Assembly (NCBI RefSeq): GCF_000732615.1
Contig: NZ_JPGL01000044.1
Span: 22,594-86,593 of the forward strand
Direction: 5' to 3'
DNA: 64,000 bases
Origin: Burkholderia paludis
GTDB taxonomy: Bacteria > Pseudomonadota > Gammaproteobacteria > Burkholderiales > Burkholderiaceae
Positions within the stretch are counted from its first letter, which is position 1. Each line of letters begins with the position of its first letter. A program made the position numbers and the translations under genes. The notes under the pieces are model-generated. The model saw nothing but the letters and a program-made list of their open reading frames with translations. It was not told the DNA's origin and did not search any database. Below, piece after piece: positions 1 through 8,226 of this stretch.

Positions 1-586
1 TGATGTGGCCGAGGACCGGATAGCCCTGGTCGCGCGCCTCGCTCAGCGCCGTATAGGCGTCCGAGCCGAGCACCACCGAGTACGGGCCGTCGACGCCCGC
101 GAGCCGCAGCGCCTCGAGCGCGTCGCTGATCGCATCGGGATACGCGCCGACGTCCGCCGGCAGCGTGAGCTTGCGGTTCGACGTGCCTTCGCGGATGCCG
201 ACGATGCCGGCCGCGCGATAGCCGTCGAAAATCGCGTTGTCCTCGGCGAACGCGAGCCGCTGCGCGGCTTCCTTCGCCGGTTGCCAGTCGGCGTCGCGCG
301 CACCGCGCTCGACGCTGTCGATCGCATCGCGGCTCAACTCGAACGGCACCGTCAGCTCGACGATCGTGCGGACTTCCCGCAACCGCGCATTCACGTGCTC
401 GGTCGGCGCGGCGACGTCCAGCAGGTGCCCGGTGCCGACGGCCGACAACTCGGGGCCTTCGGGGCCGTCGACGTCGACGACACGGCGGCCGGCCACCGAT
501 CGTTTGAAGGTGCGTGCCACTTCCTCCTCGATTTGTTCCCAGGCGGAGGCGGAGATCGGGGCGAGTTCGCGATGCAGGTTATTCAT
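1..586 (-). CDS. Family 1 encapsulin shell protein (partial)
   Basis: This is the N-terminal 195 codons of an encapsulin, the HK97-fold protein that self-assembles into a hollow protein nanocompartment in the cytoplasm. The start reads MNNLHRELAPIS, and the segments RRVVDVDGPEGPEL, RTIVELTVPFEL and EDNAIFDGY are family hallmarks (linocin/CFP29 group, usual length about 265 residues). The 3' end, about 70 codons, lies beyond the window edge. The ATG at 584-586 is chosen because the homologous N-terminus starts there; no strong ribosome site is visible. A peroxidase with an encapsulin-loading tail is encoded on the same strand 1.0 kb upstream, which identifies the cargo. Confidence in the family is high; the missing C-terminus cannot be judged. 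Confidence 0.93.
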   Translation of the reverse strand, partial: MNNLHRELAPISASAWEQIEEEVARTFKRSVAGRRVVDVDGPEGPELSAVGTGHLLDVAAPTEHVNARLREVRTIVELTVPFELSRDAIDSVERGARDADWQPAKEAAQRLAFAEDNAIFDGYRAAGIVGIREGTSNRKLTLPADVGAYPDAISDALEALRLAGVDGPYSVVLGSDAYTALSEARDQGYPVLGHI

Positions 587-1035
587 GGACTTGGGCTGGC
601 TCACGTAGGTGGTCGGTGAAAACGCTTCATGGTTGGCCGATCGGCTGACGCGCCGCGCCTGACGCCAGGCGCGCCGATCGCGGGCGAAAATACATAGTAG
701 CAGGCGCGATGGACATCGCTGAGGCACAGATGGAAACGACACCTTGCGGTGCCGCAACTGTCATGCAACGCGCGTGCCGGGCGGGCGGCGCGCCGCGATG
801 CATGATGCGGCGCCGGTGCGACCGGGCAGGGACGCGCGGCCCGGCATCCGCGATCGACGCGCGTTGGCGCCGGTCCGGCGCGGGTCGCGATCGATGCGAT
901 GTCCGTAGCCCTGTCCGGTCGACGGGCCATCGCCAGTCGCGCATTGTTGTGAACATTCGTCCGGCCGCGTTCCTCGGCGGGCGAATCATGGATAAACGCA
1001 GTCTATCGAAGGCTCACGACGCGTGGAGGTCATCC
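587..1035. other. Intergenic region, no gene supported
   Basis: This 449-base stretch separates the encapsulin start from the small plus-strand gene. Open frames here have no recognisable homology and no ribosome site. It must contain whatever promoter drives encapsulin on the minus strand if that gene is not co-transcribed with the peroxidase, but I see no clear -35/-10 pair. Confidence 0.4.
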
Positions 1036-1425
1036 ATGGCATTGCCACTCGTCTCGCCCGAAGACACATACATGCCGAAGACGGGCGTCATCAGTCACGA
1101 GGCCGTCATCGGGCATTTGCGGCAGGTGTCGGATGCGTTCGCCGCGAAACCGGCGTACCGCAAGTTCCATATCGGCATCACCCGCGACCTGACCGCCAGG
1201 CTGGCTGCACACCGGGCCGGCAAGCCCGATTGCAAGTGGATGTGTCCGATCTATCCGGAAGCGCACAACCTCGTCGGGAATGCCGTCGATCGTCTCGAGC
1301 GCAAGGCCATCGAGACCTTCCGCGGCGGCATCGCGCATCCGCGGACCCATGAAACGCTGCTGGCTTGCAGCAACGGACCGGGCGGCGCGCTGCCGAAGAA
1401 CCGGCTTTGTATCCTCGTTGGCTGA
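1036..1425 (+). CDS. Small GIY-YIG-like protein
   Basis: A 129-residue protein of uncertain function. The segment KFHIGITRDLTARLAAHR resembles the first part of a GIY-YIG nuclease domain (a Y/H-I-G core followed by an R-x3-L-x2-H helix), and LERKAIETF could supply the acidic residue of that fold, but the match is partial. The ATG at 1036 is preferred over upstream starts because GGAGG lies 7 bases before it. It sits on the plus strand between the minus-strand peroxidase and encapsulin genes, so it splits what is normally a tight operon. It could be a nuclease-like domain or an unrelated small protein; the assignment is tentative. Confidence 0.6.
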   Translation: MALPLVSPEDTYMPKTGVISHEAVIGHLRQVSDAFAAKPAYRKFHIGITRDLTARLAAHRAGKPDCKWMCPIYPEAHNLVGNAVDRLERKAIETFRGGIAHPRTHETLLACSNGPGGALPKNRLCILVG

Positions 1426-1545
1426 TTCGCGCGGACGGAGCGGCGCACAGACCGGCCTGCGCCCGGCGGTGCTGCCCGGCGCGGGGTTGCACGCCCGTTT
1501 GGCGGGAACGCTCGCATCGGGCGACTGGCGGCCGCTCCGGACACA

Positions 1546-1569
1546 CCCGGCGCGTGGCTGCGCGCCGGG
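1546..1569. terminator. Hairpin between convergent genes
   Basis: Perfect 9-bp stem CCCGGCGCG / CGCGCCGGG with a 6-base loop. It lies between the end of the GIY-YIG-like gene and the end of the peroxidase gene, which converge, so it could terminate both. The U tract is weak on both strands. Confidence 0.4.
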
Positions 1570-1588
1570 TTGCCGCTTGCCCACCGGA

Positions 1589-2650
1589 TTACGACGGGAT
1601 GCCTTTCAGCGAGCCGATCTTCAGCGAGCCGTCGCGATGCGGCGCGGCCGGCGAGGCGTCGGGCTGCGCCGCGTCGGCGGCCGGCGCCGCGCGATCGGCG
1701 AGCGCCTCGAGCAGGTCGGCCGACGGCACGAAGAACAGCGAGCCGGTGACGGCGCGGCTGTAGTCGAGCAGGCGGTCGTAGTTGCCGGGCGGGCGGCCGA
1801 CGAACATGTTCTCGAGCATCTGCTCGATCGGCGCGGGCGAGCGCGCATAGCCGATGAAATAAGTGCCGAATTCGCCGGCGCCCGGGCGCCCGAACGGCAT
1901 GTTGTCGCGCAGGATCTTCACTTCCTGGCCGTCTTCGTCGAGCGTGGTCAGCGAGCTGTGCGAGCACGACGGCTTCACGTCCGGCGCGAGCTCGATGTCG
2001 GACAGCTTGGTGCGGCCGATGATGCGCTCCTGCGTCTCGACCGCGAGCGCGTTCCAGCCGGGCATGTCGTGCAGGTACTTCTGCACGATCACGTAGCTGC
2101 CGCCCGTGAATGCCGCGTCTTCCTCGCCGATCACCGTGAAGTCGACCGCCTCGCGGCCTTCCGGGTTCTCGGTGCCGTCGACGAAGCCGATCATCGCGCG
2201 CTGGTCGAAATTGCGGAAGCCGTGCACCTCGTCGACGACCGTGACGGCGTCGCCGAGCGCGCCGAGCAGTTGCGTCGCGAGTTCGAAGCACAGGTCCATC
2301 GCTTCCGCGCGGATGTGCAGCAGGATGTCGCCCGGCGTCGCGACCGCGACGCGCTGCCCCGCGCCGAATTCGCGGAACGGGTGCAGCGATGCGGGGCGCG
2401 GGGCGCCGAACAGCGCATCCCATGCGTCCGCGCCGAAGCCGCACACGCACGAGAGGTTGCCGGCCGGCACGCGCTTGCCGACCGAGCGCACGAGCGCGGC
2501 GATGTCGCCGCACCACGAACGGATCGTGTCGGCGTGATCGGCGCCGGGATTGATCGTCGCCACGAGAAAGATCGCGCTGCGCGTGATCGGGCTGTGAACG
2601 GCCTGGGAGAGCGGGGGAGATGTCTGCATCGCGGGCTGCCGGTCAGTCAT
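1589..2650 (-). CDS. Dyp-type peroxidase with encapsulin cargo tag
   Basis: A 353-residue haem peroxidase of the DyP family that oxidises bulky substrates with hydrogen peroxide. The family GxxDG motif is present as GFVDGTENP (about residue 155, distal Asp), and the proximal haem ligand is the His in SCSHSSL (about residue 228). The last residues, DGSLKIGSLKG followed by IPS, match the encapsulin targeting peptide known from Brevibacterium and Mycobacterium DyP proteins; it follows an Ala/Pro-rich linker (about residues 312-338). This shows that the enzyme is packed inside the nanocompartment encoded at the window start. The role is probably oxidative-stress defence. An internal Met at residue 7 is an alternative start. 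Confidence 0.95.
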   Translation of the reverse strand: MTDRQPAMQTSPPLSQAVHSPITRSAIFLVATINPGADHADTIRSWCGDIAALVRSVGKRVPAGNLSCVCGFGADAWDALFGAPRPASLHPFREFGAGQRVAVATPGDILLHIRAEAMDLCFELATQLLGALGDAVTVVDEVHGFRNFDQRAMIGFVDGTENPEGREAVDFTVIGEEDAAFTGGSYVIVQKYLHDMPGWNALAVETQERIIGRTKLSDIELAPDVKPSCSHSSLTTLDEDGQEVKILRDNMPFGRPGAGEFGTYFIGYARSPAPIEQMLENMFVGRPPGNYDRLLDYSRAVTGSLFFVPSADLLEALADRAAPAADAAQPDASPAAPHRDGSLKIGSLKGIPS

Positions 2651-3017
2651 GCCGGGGCGGGCGGGCCGCGGCGCGCGAACGCGAACGGTTCAATGGTGTC
2701 ATGCGACTGTTCTCTTTGTGACATGCGGATGAAGGACGTTGCGCGGCATCGCGCAACGGGCCGCGGCAGTGGCGGCCGGCCGCACGGCGCGCGACCTGCC
2801 CGCGCCGCGTAACGTCGTCGAGCAAGCAATCTAGCAGCTTCGGCGGGTCTTTGGAACACGTATCGTCGATCTGTCATCCGAATGCGTCAAACGGGGCCGG
2901 ATTTCGGGCGGCGCCGGCGCGGCTGTACTCCTGCGGCGTGCGGCGCTGTGCTCTTGAGCGTGCGTGCCGCGTGCAGTAGATTAGGCTCCGCCGTGCCCGC
3001 CGACGAGGAGCGTCATC
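2651..3017. other. Divergent intergenic region
   Basis: This 367-base region separates the minus-strand DyP gene from the plus-strand small HTH gene. No gene is supported. It should hold both promoters, but none is clear by eye. A ribosome site (GAGGAG) for the HTH gene is at its right end. Confidence 0.4.
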
Positions 3018-3377
3018 ATGAACCTGCTGGAAGCGATGCGTGTCTATGTCGCGGTGGTCGAGCACGGCGGCCTGTCCGGCGCGGCGCTCGAGCTGAAGCT
3101 GGGCGAAGCGCAGGTGCGCGGCCGGATCGGTTGCCTCGAAGCTTATCTCGGCTGCCGCCTGCTGCTGCGCTGCGGGCGCGACGACGTCGCGTGCACCGAT
3201 GCGGGCGTCGCGTTCCACGTGTGCTGCCGCCGGACGCTGTCCGCGGTCGAGCAGGCGACCGGCGCGGCCGGCCCGCACGCGCCGGATGCACGCGATGCCG
3301 TGCACGACGTCGCGCCCTGCACCGATTTTCCGCCGCCCGGCGCCGCTCACGCATCCTCACACCGACTGTCACCTTGA
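3018..3377 (+). CDS. LysR-type HTH-only protein
   Basis: A 119-residue protein whose first 60 residues are a LysR-type winged helix (MNLLEAMRVYVAVVEHGG, then LGCRLLLRCGRD and LTDAG-like CTDAGVAF). The effector-binding domain of normal LysR regulators (about 300 residues) is absent; after residue 85 the sequence becomes low-complexity and stops. GAGGAG lies 8 bases before the ATG. The stop overlaps the TTG start of the next gene, suggesting coupled translation. It may be a remnant of a full regulator or a stand-alone DNA-binding protein. HTH positions carry unusual Gly/Cys residues, so DNA binding is not certain. Confidence 0.7.
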   Translation: MNLLEAMRVYVAVVEHGGLSGAALELKLGEAQVRGRIGCLEAYLGCRLLLRCGRDDVACTDAGVAFHVCCRRTLSAVEQATGAAGPHAPDARDAVHDVAPCTDFPPPGAAHASSHRLSP

Positions 3378-3823
3378 ATACCTCCACCATTTCCTGTTCG
3401 CCGGGCGAGCGCATCCGCCGCCGCTTCGGTCACTTCCTGCATGCGGCCGAACTGGCCGGGCTGATCGTGATCGGCCTCGCGACCGCGTTCGCGATGACGC
3501 AGGAGGCCTGGAAGGTGGTGCAGGCGGGCGAGGTGTCGCTGACCGACCTGCTGCTGATGTTCCTGTATCTCGAAGTGCTCGCGATGAACGTGCGCTACCT
3601 GCGGCTCGGCCGGCTGCCCGTGCGGTTTCCGTTGTTCATCGCGATGACGTCGCTCGCGCGCGACCTGATCCTGCGCGGCGCGACCGACAGCCCCGAGCGG
3701 ATGCTGATGACGACGTTCGGGATCGTGCTGCTCGCGGTGGGCGTGCTGATTCTCAGTTTCGGCCAGCATCGCTTTCCGGCCGATGTCGACGATGTCCAGG
3801 AGGACGCGCATGTGCGCGGATGA
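3374..3823 (+). CDS. PsiE-family inner-membrane protein
   Basis: About 149 residues with four predicted membrane segments (AELAGLIVIGLATAFA; LLLMFLYLEVLAMNV; a short segment around FPLFIAMTSLA; FGIVLLAVGVLILSF), the pattern of the phosphate-starvation-inducible PsiE family. PsiE function is unknown. No ATG precedes the first membrane segment, so the TTG at 3374 is taken as start; it overlaps the TGA of the upstream HTH gene (TTGA), which would give translational coupling. The next ATG would remove the first segment. It heads a run of small same-strand genes. Confidence 0.8.
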   Translation: MNTSTISCSPGERIRRRFGHFLHAAELAGLIVIGLATAFAMTQEAWKVVQAGEVSLTDLLLMFLYLEVLAMNVRYLRLGRLPVRFPLFIAMTSLARDLILRGATDSPERMLMTTFGIVLLAVGVLILSFGQHRFPADVDDVQEDAHVRG

Positions 3824-3879
3824 CCAACGAACGGCATGCGTGTCGCCGTACATGCCGTTTCTTGCCAGGAGGGTGCCGG

Positions 3880-4077
3880 ATGCGCACGCATTCCGTTGAA
3901 ACGAAACACGCGATCGAACTGCAGCAGGCGTCGTCGGATGCGTACGGGCATGCCCGTGACGCACGTGACGCGGATTCGTCGCGCGCCGCTGCACCGCGCG
4001 TCGTCGCGCTGCAGCGGGCGGCCGCGCAAGCCTATGTCGATGCGGCCCGCGCGCGCGAAGCGGCAGCGGGCGTCTGA
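3880..4077 (+). CDS. Hypothetical 65-residue protein
   Basis: A short Ala/Arg-rich, probably helical protein with no family I recognise. It is supported by a good ribosome site (AGGAGGG, 7 bases before the ATG) and by its position in a same-strand run between the PsiE and DUF1269 genes. No signal peptide or membrane segment is seen. Confidence 0.6.
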   Translation: MRTHSVETKHAIELQQASSDAYGHARDARDADSSRAAAPRVVALQRAAAQAYVDAARAREAAAGV

Positions 4078-4147
4078 ATCGAAACCGGGTTGCCGGCGCG
4101 CCGCGCGACGCGGCCGTGCATGTCGATCCATACGAGAGAGGTGTCGC

Positions 4148-4603
4148 ATGAGCAAGCAACTGATCGTCGCGGTGTTCGGCAGCGTCGACGCGGCCCATCG
4201 CGCCGTGGCGGATTTCGAGTCGCTGTCGGAGAAGCATGAGGGATTCGACATCGAGAACGGCGTCGTCGTCGAAAAGGATGCGGCCGGCAAACTCGCGGTG
4301 CTCGCCGCCGAGTCGCGGGTGTTCAAGGGCGGCGTGATCGGCGCGATCGCGGGCGGCCTGCTCGGGATCCTCGCGGGGCCGCTCGGCGTGGTCACCGGCA
4401 TGGCGGCCGGCGCGGGCGCCGGCGTTCTCGCGGACGCGGCCGGCAACGCACTGCTCGACGGCCGGTTCGTCGAGGCCGTGGCCGCGCGGCTCGCGCCCGG
4501 CAGCGTCGCGGTTGTCGTCGAGGCGAAGGAGGCCACGCCGTTCTCGGTCGACAACGTCGTGACGGGATTCGGCGGCAAGGTGTTCCGCCAGGCGCTCGAT
4601 TGA
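4148..4603 (+). CDS. DUF1269 family membrane-associated protein
   Basis: A 151-residue protein of the DUF1269 family. The N-terminus SKQLIVAVFGSVDAAHRA and the block IENGVVVEKDAAGKL form the beta-alpha domain, followed by a Gly-zipper-like hydrophobic stretch (about residues 60-100, GGVIGAIAGGLLGILAG) and a C-terminal alpha-beta part. The family is often found near stress genes; its role is unknown. The start is set by GAGAGAG before the ATG. A shorter protein with the same edge motifs but no Gly stretch is encoded at 12362. Confidence 0.85.
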   Translation: MSKQLIVAVFGSVDAAHRAVADFESLSEKHEGFDIENGVVVEKDAAGKLAVLAAESRVFKGGVIGAIAGGLLGILAGPLGVVTGMAAGAGAGVLADAAGNALLDGRFVEAVAARLAPGSVAVVVEAKEATPFSVDNVVTGFGGKVFRQALD

Positions 4604-4637
4604 GCGCGCCATTGTCCACTTGCCGAGGGAGCACCGC

Positions 4638-4886
4638 ATGCGTATCGATCGATCGTACCGTCGCTTCGACATCGCGGCGACGCTGTCGCCGCTGCCCGGC
4701 AATCGCGCGATCGCGACCGTCGACGTGACGACCGCCGATCCGGCCCGCGTCGCCGATCTCGGCACCGGCCAGTTCCTGCAGATCCGCAAGTGGGTCGAGT
4801 CGAACGACGCCGCATGCCTGACGGTGGTGTTCGACGAATGCAAGGTTGCGATCGACCACTACGCGGACAACGTGGATAACGCGTGA
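4638..4886 (+). CDS. Hypothetical 82-residue protein
   Basis: A small soluble protein of unknown function. The ATG at 4638 follows GAGGGAGC and is preferred over the TTG at 4620. It is acidic toward its C-terminus (VFDECKVAIDHYADNVDNA). It lies 34 bases after the DUF1269 gene and is probably co-transcribed with it. Confidence 0.65.
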   Translation: MRIDRSYRRFDIAATLSPLPGNRAIATVDVTTADPARVADLGTGQFLQIRKWVESNDAACLTVVFDECKVAIDHYADNVDNA

Positions 4887-5128
4887 GCGCGCGGGGCCGC
4901 GCCGCGACGTTCGAATCTGTTCACCACGCCGGCCGGATTTGAGGTTTCACCGTCAAACTGTCACTTACATTCGTCGAAACGACGCAGTAGCATGCCGATC
5001 CTTGTCTCGATGGGATTCGCATTGCTAACCGCCTTCAATTTCGGTAACGGACCCGGCCCGCATCGCCGCGCGCGCGGCCGGGATGCCCGCGCGTCCCGGG
5101 CCGGCTTACCGCTGGCGGGGCGAGGCGG

Positions 5129-6574
5129 ATGAAACTCTACGAGAAATTTGCGAACGACGTAGAGAGACTCATCCGGCAACGCGTATACCGACACGGCGAT
5201 CGCGTGCCGTCGGTACGGCAGGCGAGCCAGCAGCACCGGATCAGCATCACGACGGTGCTGCATGCGTACCTGTTGCTGGAGAGCCGCGGGCTGCTGGAAA
5301 GCCGGCCGCAGTCGGGCTATTTCGTGAACCTGCGGAACGACGAGGGGCATGCGCCGGTGCGCGAGCTGCGGCCGTCGAAGCCGATCGCGATCTCGTCGTC
5401 GGTCGACGTGAGCCGGCTCGTGCTGTCGACGCTGCGCTCGATCGGCACCGACGATGCGGTGCCGCTCGGCTCGCCGTATCCGGACCCGAGCCTGTTTCCG
5501 TTCGAGAAGCTGAACCGCTATGCGTATGCGGCCGGCCGCGACAAGTCGCTGTGGGGCGTGACGGAGGGGTTGCCGCCGGGCCATCCGCGGCTGATCCGGC
5601 AGATCGCGCGGCGCTACCTGGAAAACGGGATGTCGGTGGACCCGAACGAGATCATCGTGACGGTCGGCGCGACGGAGGCGATCAACCTGTGCCTGCAGGC
5701 GGTGGCGAAACCGGGCGACACGATCGCGGTGGAATCGCCGACGTTTTACGCGATGCTGCACGCGATCGAGCGGATGGGGATGAAGGCGATCGAGGTGGCG
5801 ACGCATCCGGAATACGGGATCGACATCGCGGCGCTGGCGACGATCGCGAAATCGCAGCCGATCGCCGCGTGCATGGTGATGCCGAACTTCCAGAACCCGA
5901 TGGGGTTCCAGATGCCGGACGAGCGCAAGCGCGAGCTGGTCGAGTTCGCGACGAGAGCGGACATGCCGATCATCGAGAACGGCGTGTACAACGAACTGTA
6001 TTTCGGCAACACGCATCCGAGCACGCTGAAGTCGTTCGACCGCCACGACATCGTGCTGCATTGTTCGTCGTTCTCGAAGAGCCTGACGGCCGCGTACCGG
6101 ATCGGCTGGGCATTGCCGGGCCGCTATCGCGAACAAGTCGAGAAGCTGAAATTCCTGAACACGCTGGCGACGCCGTCGTTGCCGCAGCTCGCGATCGCGG
6201 AGTTTCTCGAACGCGACGGCTACGAGCATCACCTGCGACGCCTGCGCAAGGCGTATGCACAGCAGGCGAACCTGATGCGGGCGATGGTGTCGCGGTTCTT
6301 CCCGGAGGGCACGCGCATTTCGAGTCCGGCGGGCGGATACGTGCTGTGGGTCGAGCTGCCCGCGCAGGTCGACGCGATGCGCCTGTACCAGCTCGCGCTG
6401 GAACAGGGGATCACGATCGGTCCCGGCTACATGTTCTCGATCACGGACAGCTTCCGGAACTTCATCCGGCTGAACTACAGCAGCCCGTGGTCGCCGGAGA
6501 TCGAACAATCGGTGATCGCGGTCGGGCAGATCGCACAGGACAAGCATCTGTTCGCTGTCGACCCGGGTGTGTAG
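5129..6574 (+). CDS. MocR/PdxR-type GntR regulator with aminotransferase domain
   Basis: 481 residues. Residues 1-70 are a GntR winged helix (LYEKFANDVERLIRQ, DRVPSVRQAS, LLLESRGLLESRPQSG), and residues 100-470 are a fold-type I aminotransferase domain. The PLP-binding lysine is in SSFSKSLTAAYRIGW (about residue 317); the motif VMPNFQNPMGFQMP is typical of this class. Such proteins are PLP-dependent transcription factors that usually regulate vitamin B6, GABA or taurine genes, often divergent ones. Here no divergent target is adjacent; the downstream oxidoreductase on the same strand is a possible target. The start follows GAGGCGG. Confidence 0.9.
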   Translation: MKLYEKFANDVERLIRQRVYRHGDRVPSVRQASQQHRISITTVLHAYLLLESRGLLESRPQSGYFVNLRNDEGHAPVRELRPSKPIAISSSVDVSRLVLSTLRSIGTDDAVPLGSPYPDPSLFPFEKLNRYAYAAGRDKSLWGVTEGLPPGHPRLIRQIARRYLENGMSVDPNEIIVTVGATEAINLCLQAVAKPGDTIAVESPTFYAMLHAIERMGMKAIEVATHPEYGIDIAALATIAKSQPIAACMVMPNFQNPMGFQMPDERKRELVEFATRADMPIIENGVYNELYFGNTHPSTLKSFDRHDIVLHCSSFSKSLTAAYRIGWALPGRYREQVEKLKFLNTLATPSLPQLAIAEFLERDGYEHHLRRLRKAYAQQANLMRAMVSRFFPEGTRISSPAGGYVLWVELPAQVDAMRLYQLALEQGITIGPGYMFSITDSFRNFIRLNYSSPWSPEIEQSVIAVGQIAQDKHLFAVDPGV

Positions 6575-6851
6575 CGCCTGACAGGCGATGGCGACCGATC
6601 CGCTTCAGGAAGCGCGGACCGATCCGGGCACGGATTCTGCGGCAAGCTTCGCGCCGAGCCGGGAGTTGGTTTGTCATGAAACGGAACCGATCGCGCCAAC
6701 TCCGCCGACGACGAGGGAATCCCGCCACCGCGACAAGGCAAGCATCGGGCAGGCTTGCTACCATCTTCGAAGCTGAACGTCATGGACGATTCATTTTCCG
6801 GGCTTTCGTCGCGAGGACGCGCGCCCGAACTTCAACCTTCGGAGGTGAAAC

Positions 6852-7979
6852 ATGGCCTGGGCCGGACGCGAATTGCGATCCACGATCGATCAGAACGGCA
6901 CGCTTACGTTGTCTCTGGAACACGTCGAACTGGCGGAACCGGGTGACGACGAGGTCATCGTCCGCGTCGAAGCGACGCCAGTCAACCCCAGTGACATCGG
7001 CCTGCTATTGGGGCCGGCAGATATCTCCCGTATCGAGTCGGGCGGCAGCGCTACCGGGCCAGGAACCACGCTGACCGTCCCTCCGACGCGCCTGTCAGGT
7101 GTCGCGGGCCGGATCGGCCAGTCGCTGCCCGTGGGCAACGAGGGGGCGGGTACGGTCGTGGCGGCCGGCAAGAACGCGGCCGCGCTGCAGGGCAAGCGCA
7201 TCGGCATGTACGGCGGCGCCATGTATGCCGACTATCGCAAGATCGGCGTGGATAACGTGATGGTCCTGCCCGACGACGCCAGCGCCGCTGACGGCGCGTC
7301 GATGTTCATCAATCCGCTCACCGCGTTGGGCTTCGTTGAAACCGCCCGCCGCGAGGGGCACAAGGCTATCGTCCACACGGCGGCCGCCTCCAATCTCGGC
7401 CAGATGTTGCAGCGGATCTGCCTCGCCGACGGCATCCCGCTGGTCAATATCGTGCGCTCCGACGAGCAGGTCGCCCTGTTGCGGGGCATCGGCGCCACCC
7501 ATGTGCTGAACAGCAAGGACGAGGACTTCGTCGCGCGCCTGACCGACGCCGTGGCCGAGACGGGCGCTACCCTTGCGTTTGACGCGATCGGCGGCGGACA
7601 ACTCGGCAGCGATATCCTGCAGGCCATGGAGCGTGCCGCGGCGCGCACGCCGGGCGCCTATAGCCGCTATGGCTCGGCCGTTTTCAAGCAGCTCTACATC
7701 TATGGCAGCCTCGACACGGCGCCGACCGTGCTGAATCGCGCCGCATTCGGCTATGCCTGGGGCGTGTCGGCGTGGCTGCTCTTCAATTTCCTGCCCAGGA
7801 TCGGCCCGGACGCCGCGCAGCATCTTCGACAGCGCGTGACCGACGAACTGACCACCACCTTCGCCAGCCACTACACACGCACCATCGGCCTGGCCGATGT
7901 GCTGCAGCCCGACGTGCTGCGCGCGATCGAGCGCAAGGCGACCGGCGAGAAATTCCTGATCGATCCCAGGCTGGGATAA
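6852..7979 (+). CDS. Zinc-independent MDR (quinone reductase-like) oxidoreductase
   Basis: 375 residues of the medium-chain dehydrogenase/reductase superfamily. The N-terminal GroES-like domain shows VEATPVNPSDIGLLLG and VGNEGAGTVVAAG; the Rossmann part shows VHTAAASNLGQMLQ instead of the usual GAAGGVG, then FDAIGGG. It lacks the Cys/His zinc ligands of alcohol dehydrogenases, so an NADPH-dependent quinone or enone reductase role is likely. GGAGGTG 5 bases before ATG 6852 fixes the start. It is 277 bases after the MocR gene and may have its own promoter. Confidence 0.85.
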   Translation: MAWAGRELRSTIDQNGTLTLSLEHVELAEPGDDEVIVRVEATPVNPSDIGLLLGPADISRIESGGSATGPGTTLTVPPTRLSGVAGRIGQSLPVGNEGAGTVVAAGKNAAALQGKRIGMYGGAMYADYRKIGVDNVMVLPDDASAADGASMFINPLTALGFVETARREGHKAIVHTAAASNLGQMLQRICLADGIPLVNIVRSDEQVALLRGIGATHVLNSKDEDFVARLTDAVAETGATLAFDAIGGGQLGSDILQAMERAAARTPGAYSRYGSAVFKQLYIYGSLDTAPTVLNRAAFGYAWGVSAWLLFNFLPRIGPDAAQHLRQRVTDELTTTFASHYTRTIGLADVLQPDVLRAIERKATGEKFLIDPRLG

Positions 7980-8031
7980 ACGATGGGTAGGTGAGACGTC
8001 TACGCGCTTTTCCCCGGCGCGTCGCCGTGAT

Positions 8032-8066
8032 GCCGGGCAGTACATGCCGCCGCGATTCTGCCCGGC
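8032..8066. terminator. Candidate hairpin between convergent genes
   Basis: 9-bp arms GCCGGGCAG / CTGCCCGGC separated by 17 bases, placed between the convergent oxidoreductase (ends 7979) and formate dehydrogenase (ends 8227). The loop is long and there is no U tract, so this is only a weak candidate. Confidence 0.25.
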
Positions 8067-8226
8067 CGGTGGTCGCGACCGAGGAACGTACCCGTGCACG
8101 ATTGATTGGGCCGCGCCATCGGGCAGGCTGCGATCGCTGTCGGCAAGCGCGCCGCCTCCCGCCTCGGCTGACCACGCGGCCGCGTGCCGCGGCACGCGAT
8201 CGCATGCAACCGCGCACCGTATCGCG

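Noticed and set aside
5..619. Plus-strand open frame of 204 codons over the encapsulin gene
   Set aside because: It is the antisense of encapsulin; the minus strand shows the conserved shell protein.
1280..2812. 510-codon plus-strand frame over the peroxidase gene
   Set aside because: Arg/Ala-rich antisense of the DyP gene with no homology, typical of high-GC DNA.
4961..6547. 528-codon minus-strand frame opposite the MocR gene
   Set aside because: No domain, very Arg/His-rich; the plus strand has a clear HTH and aminotransferase.
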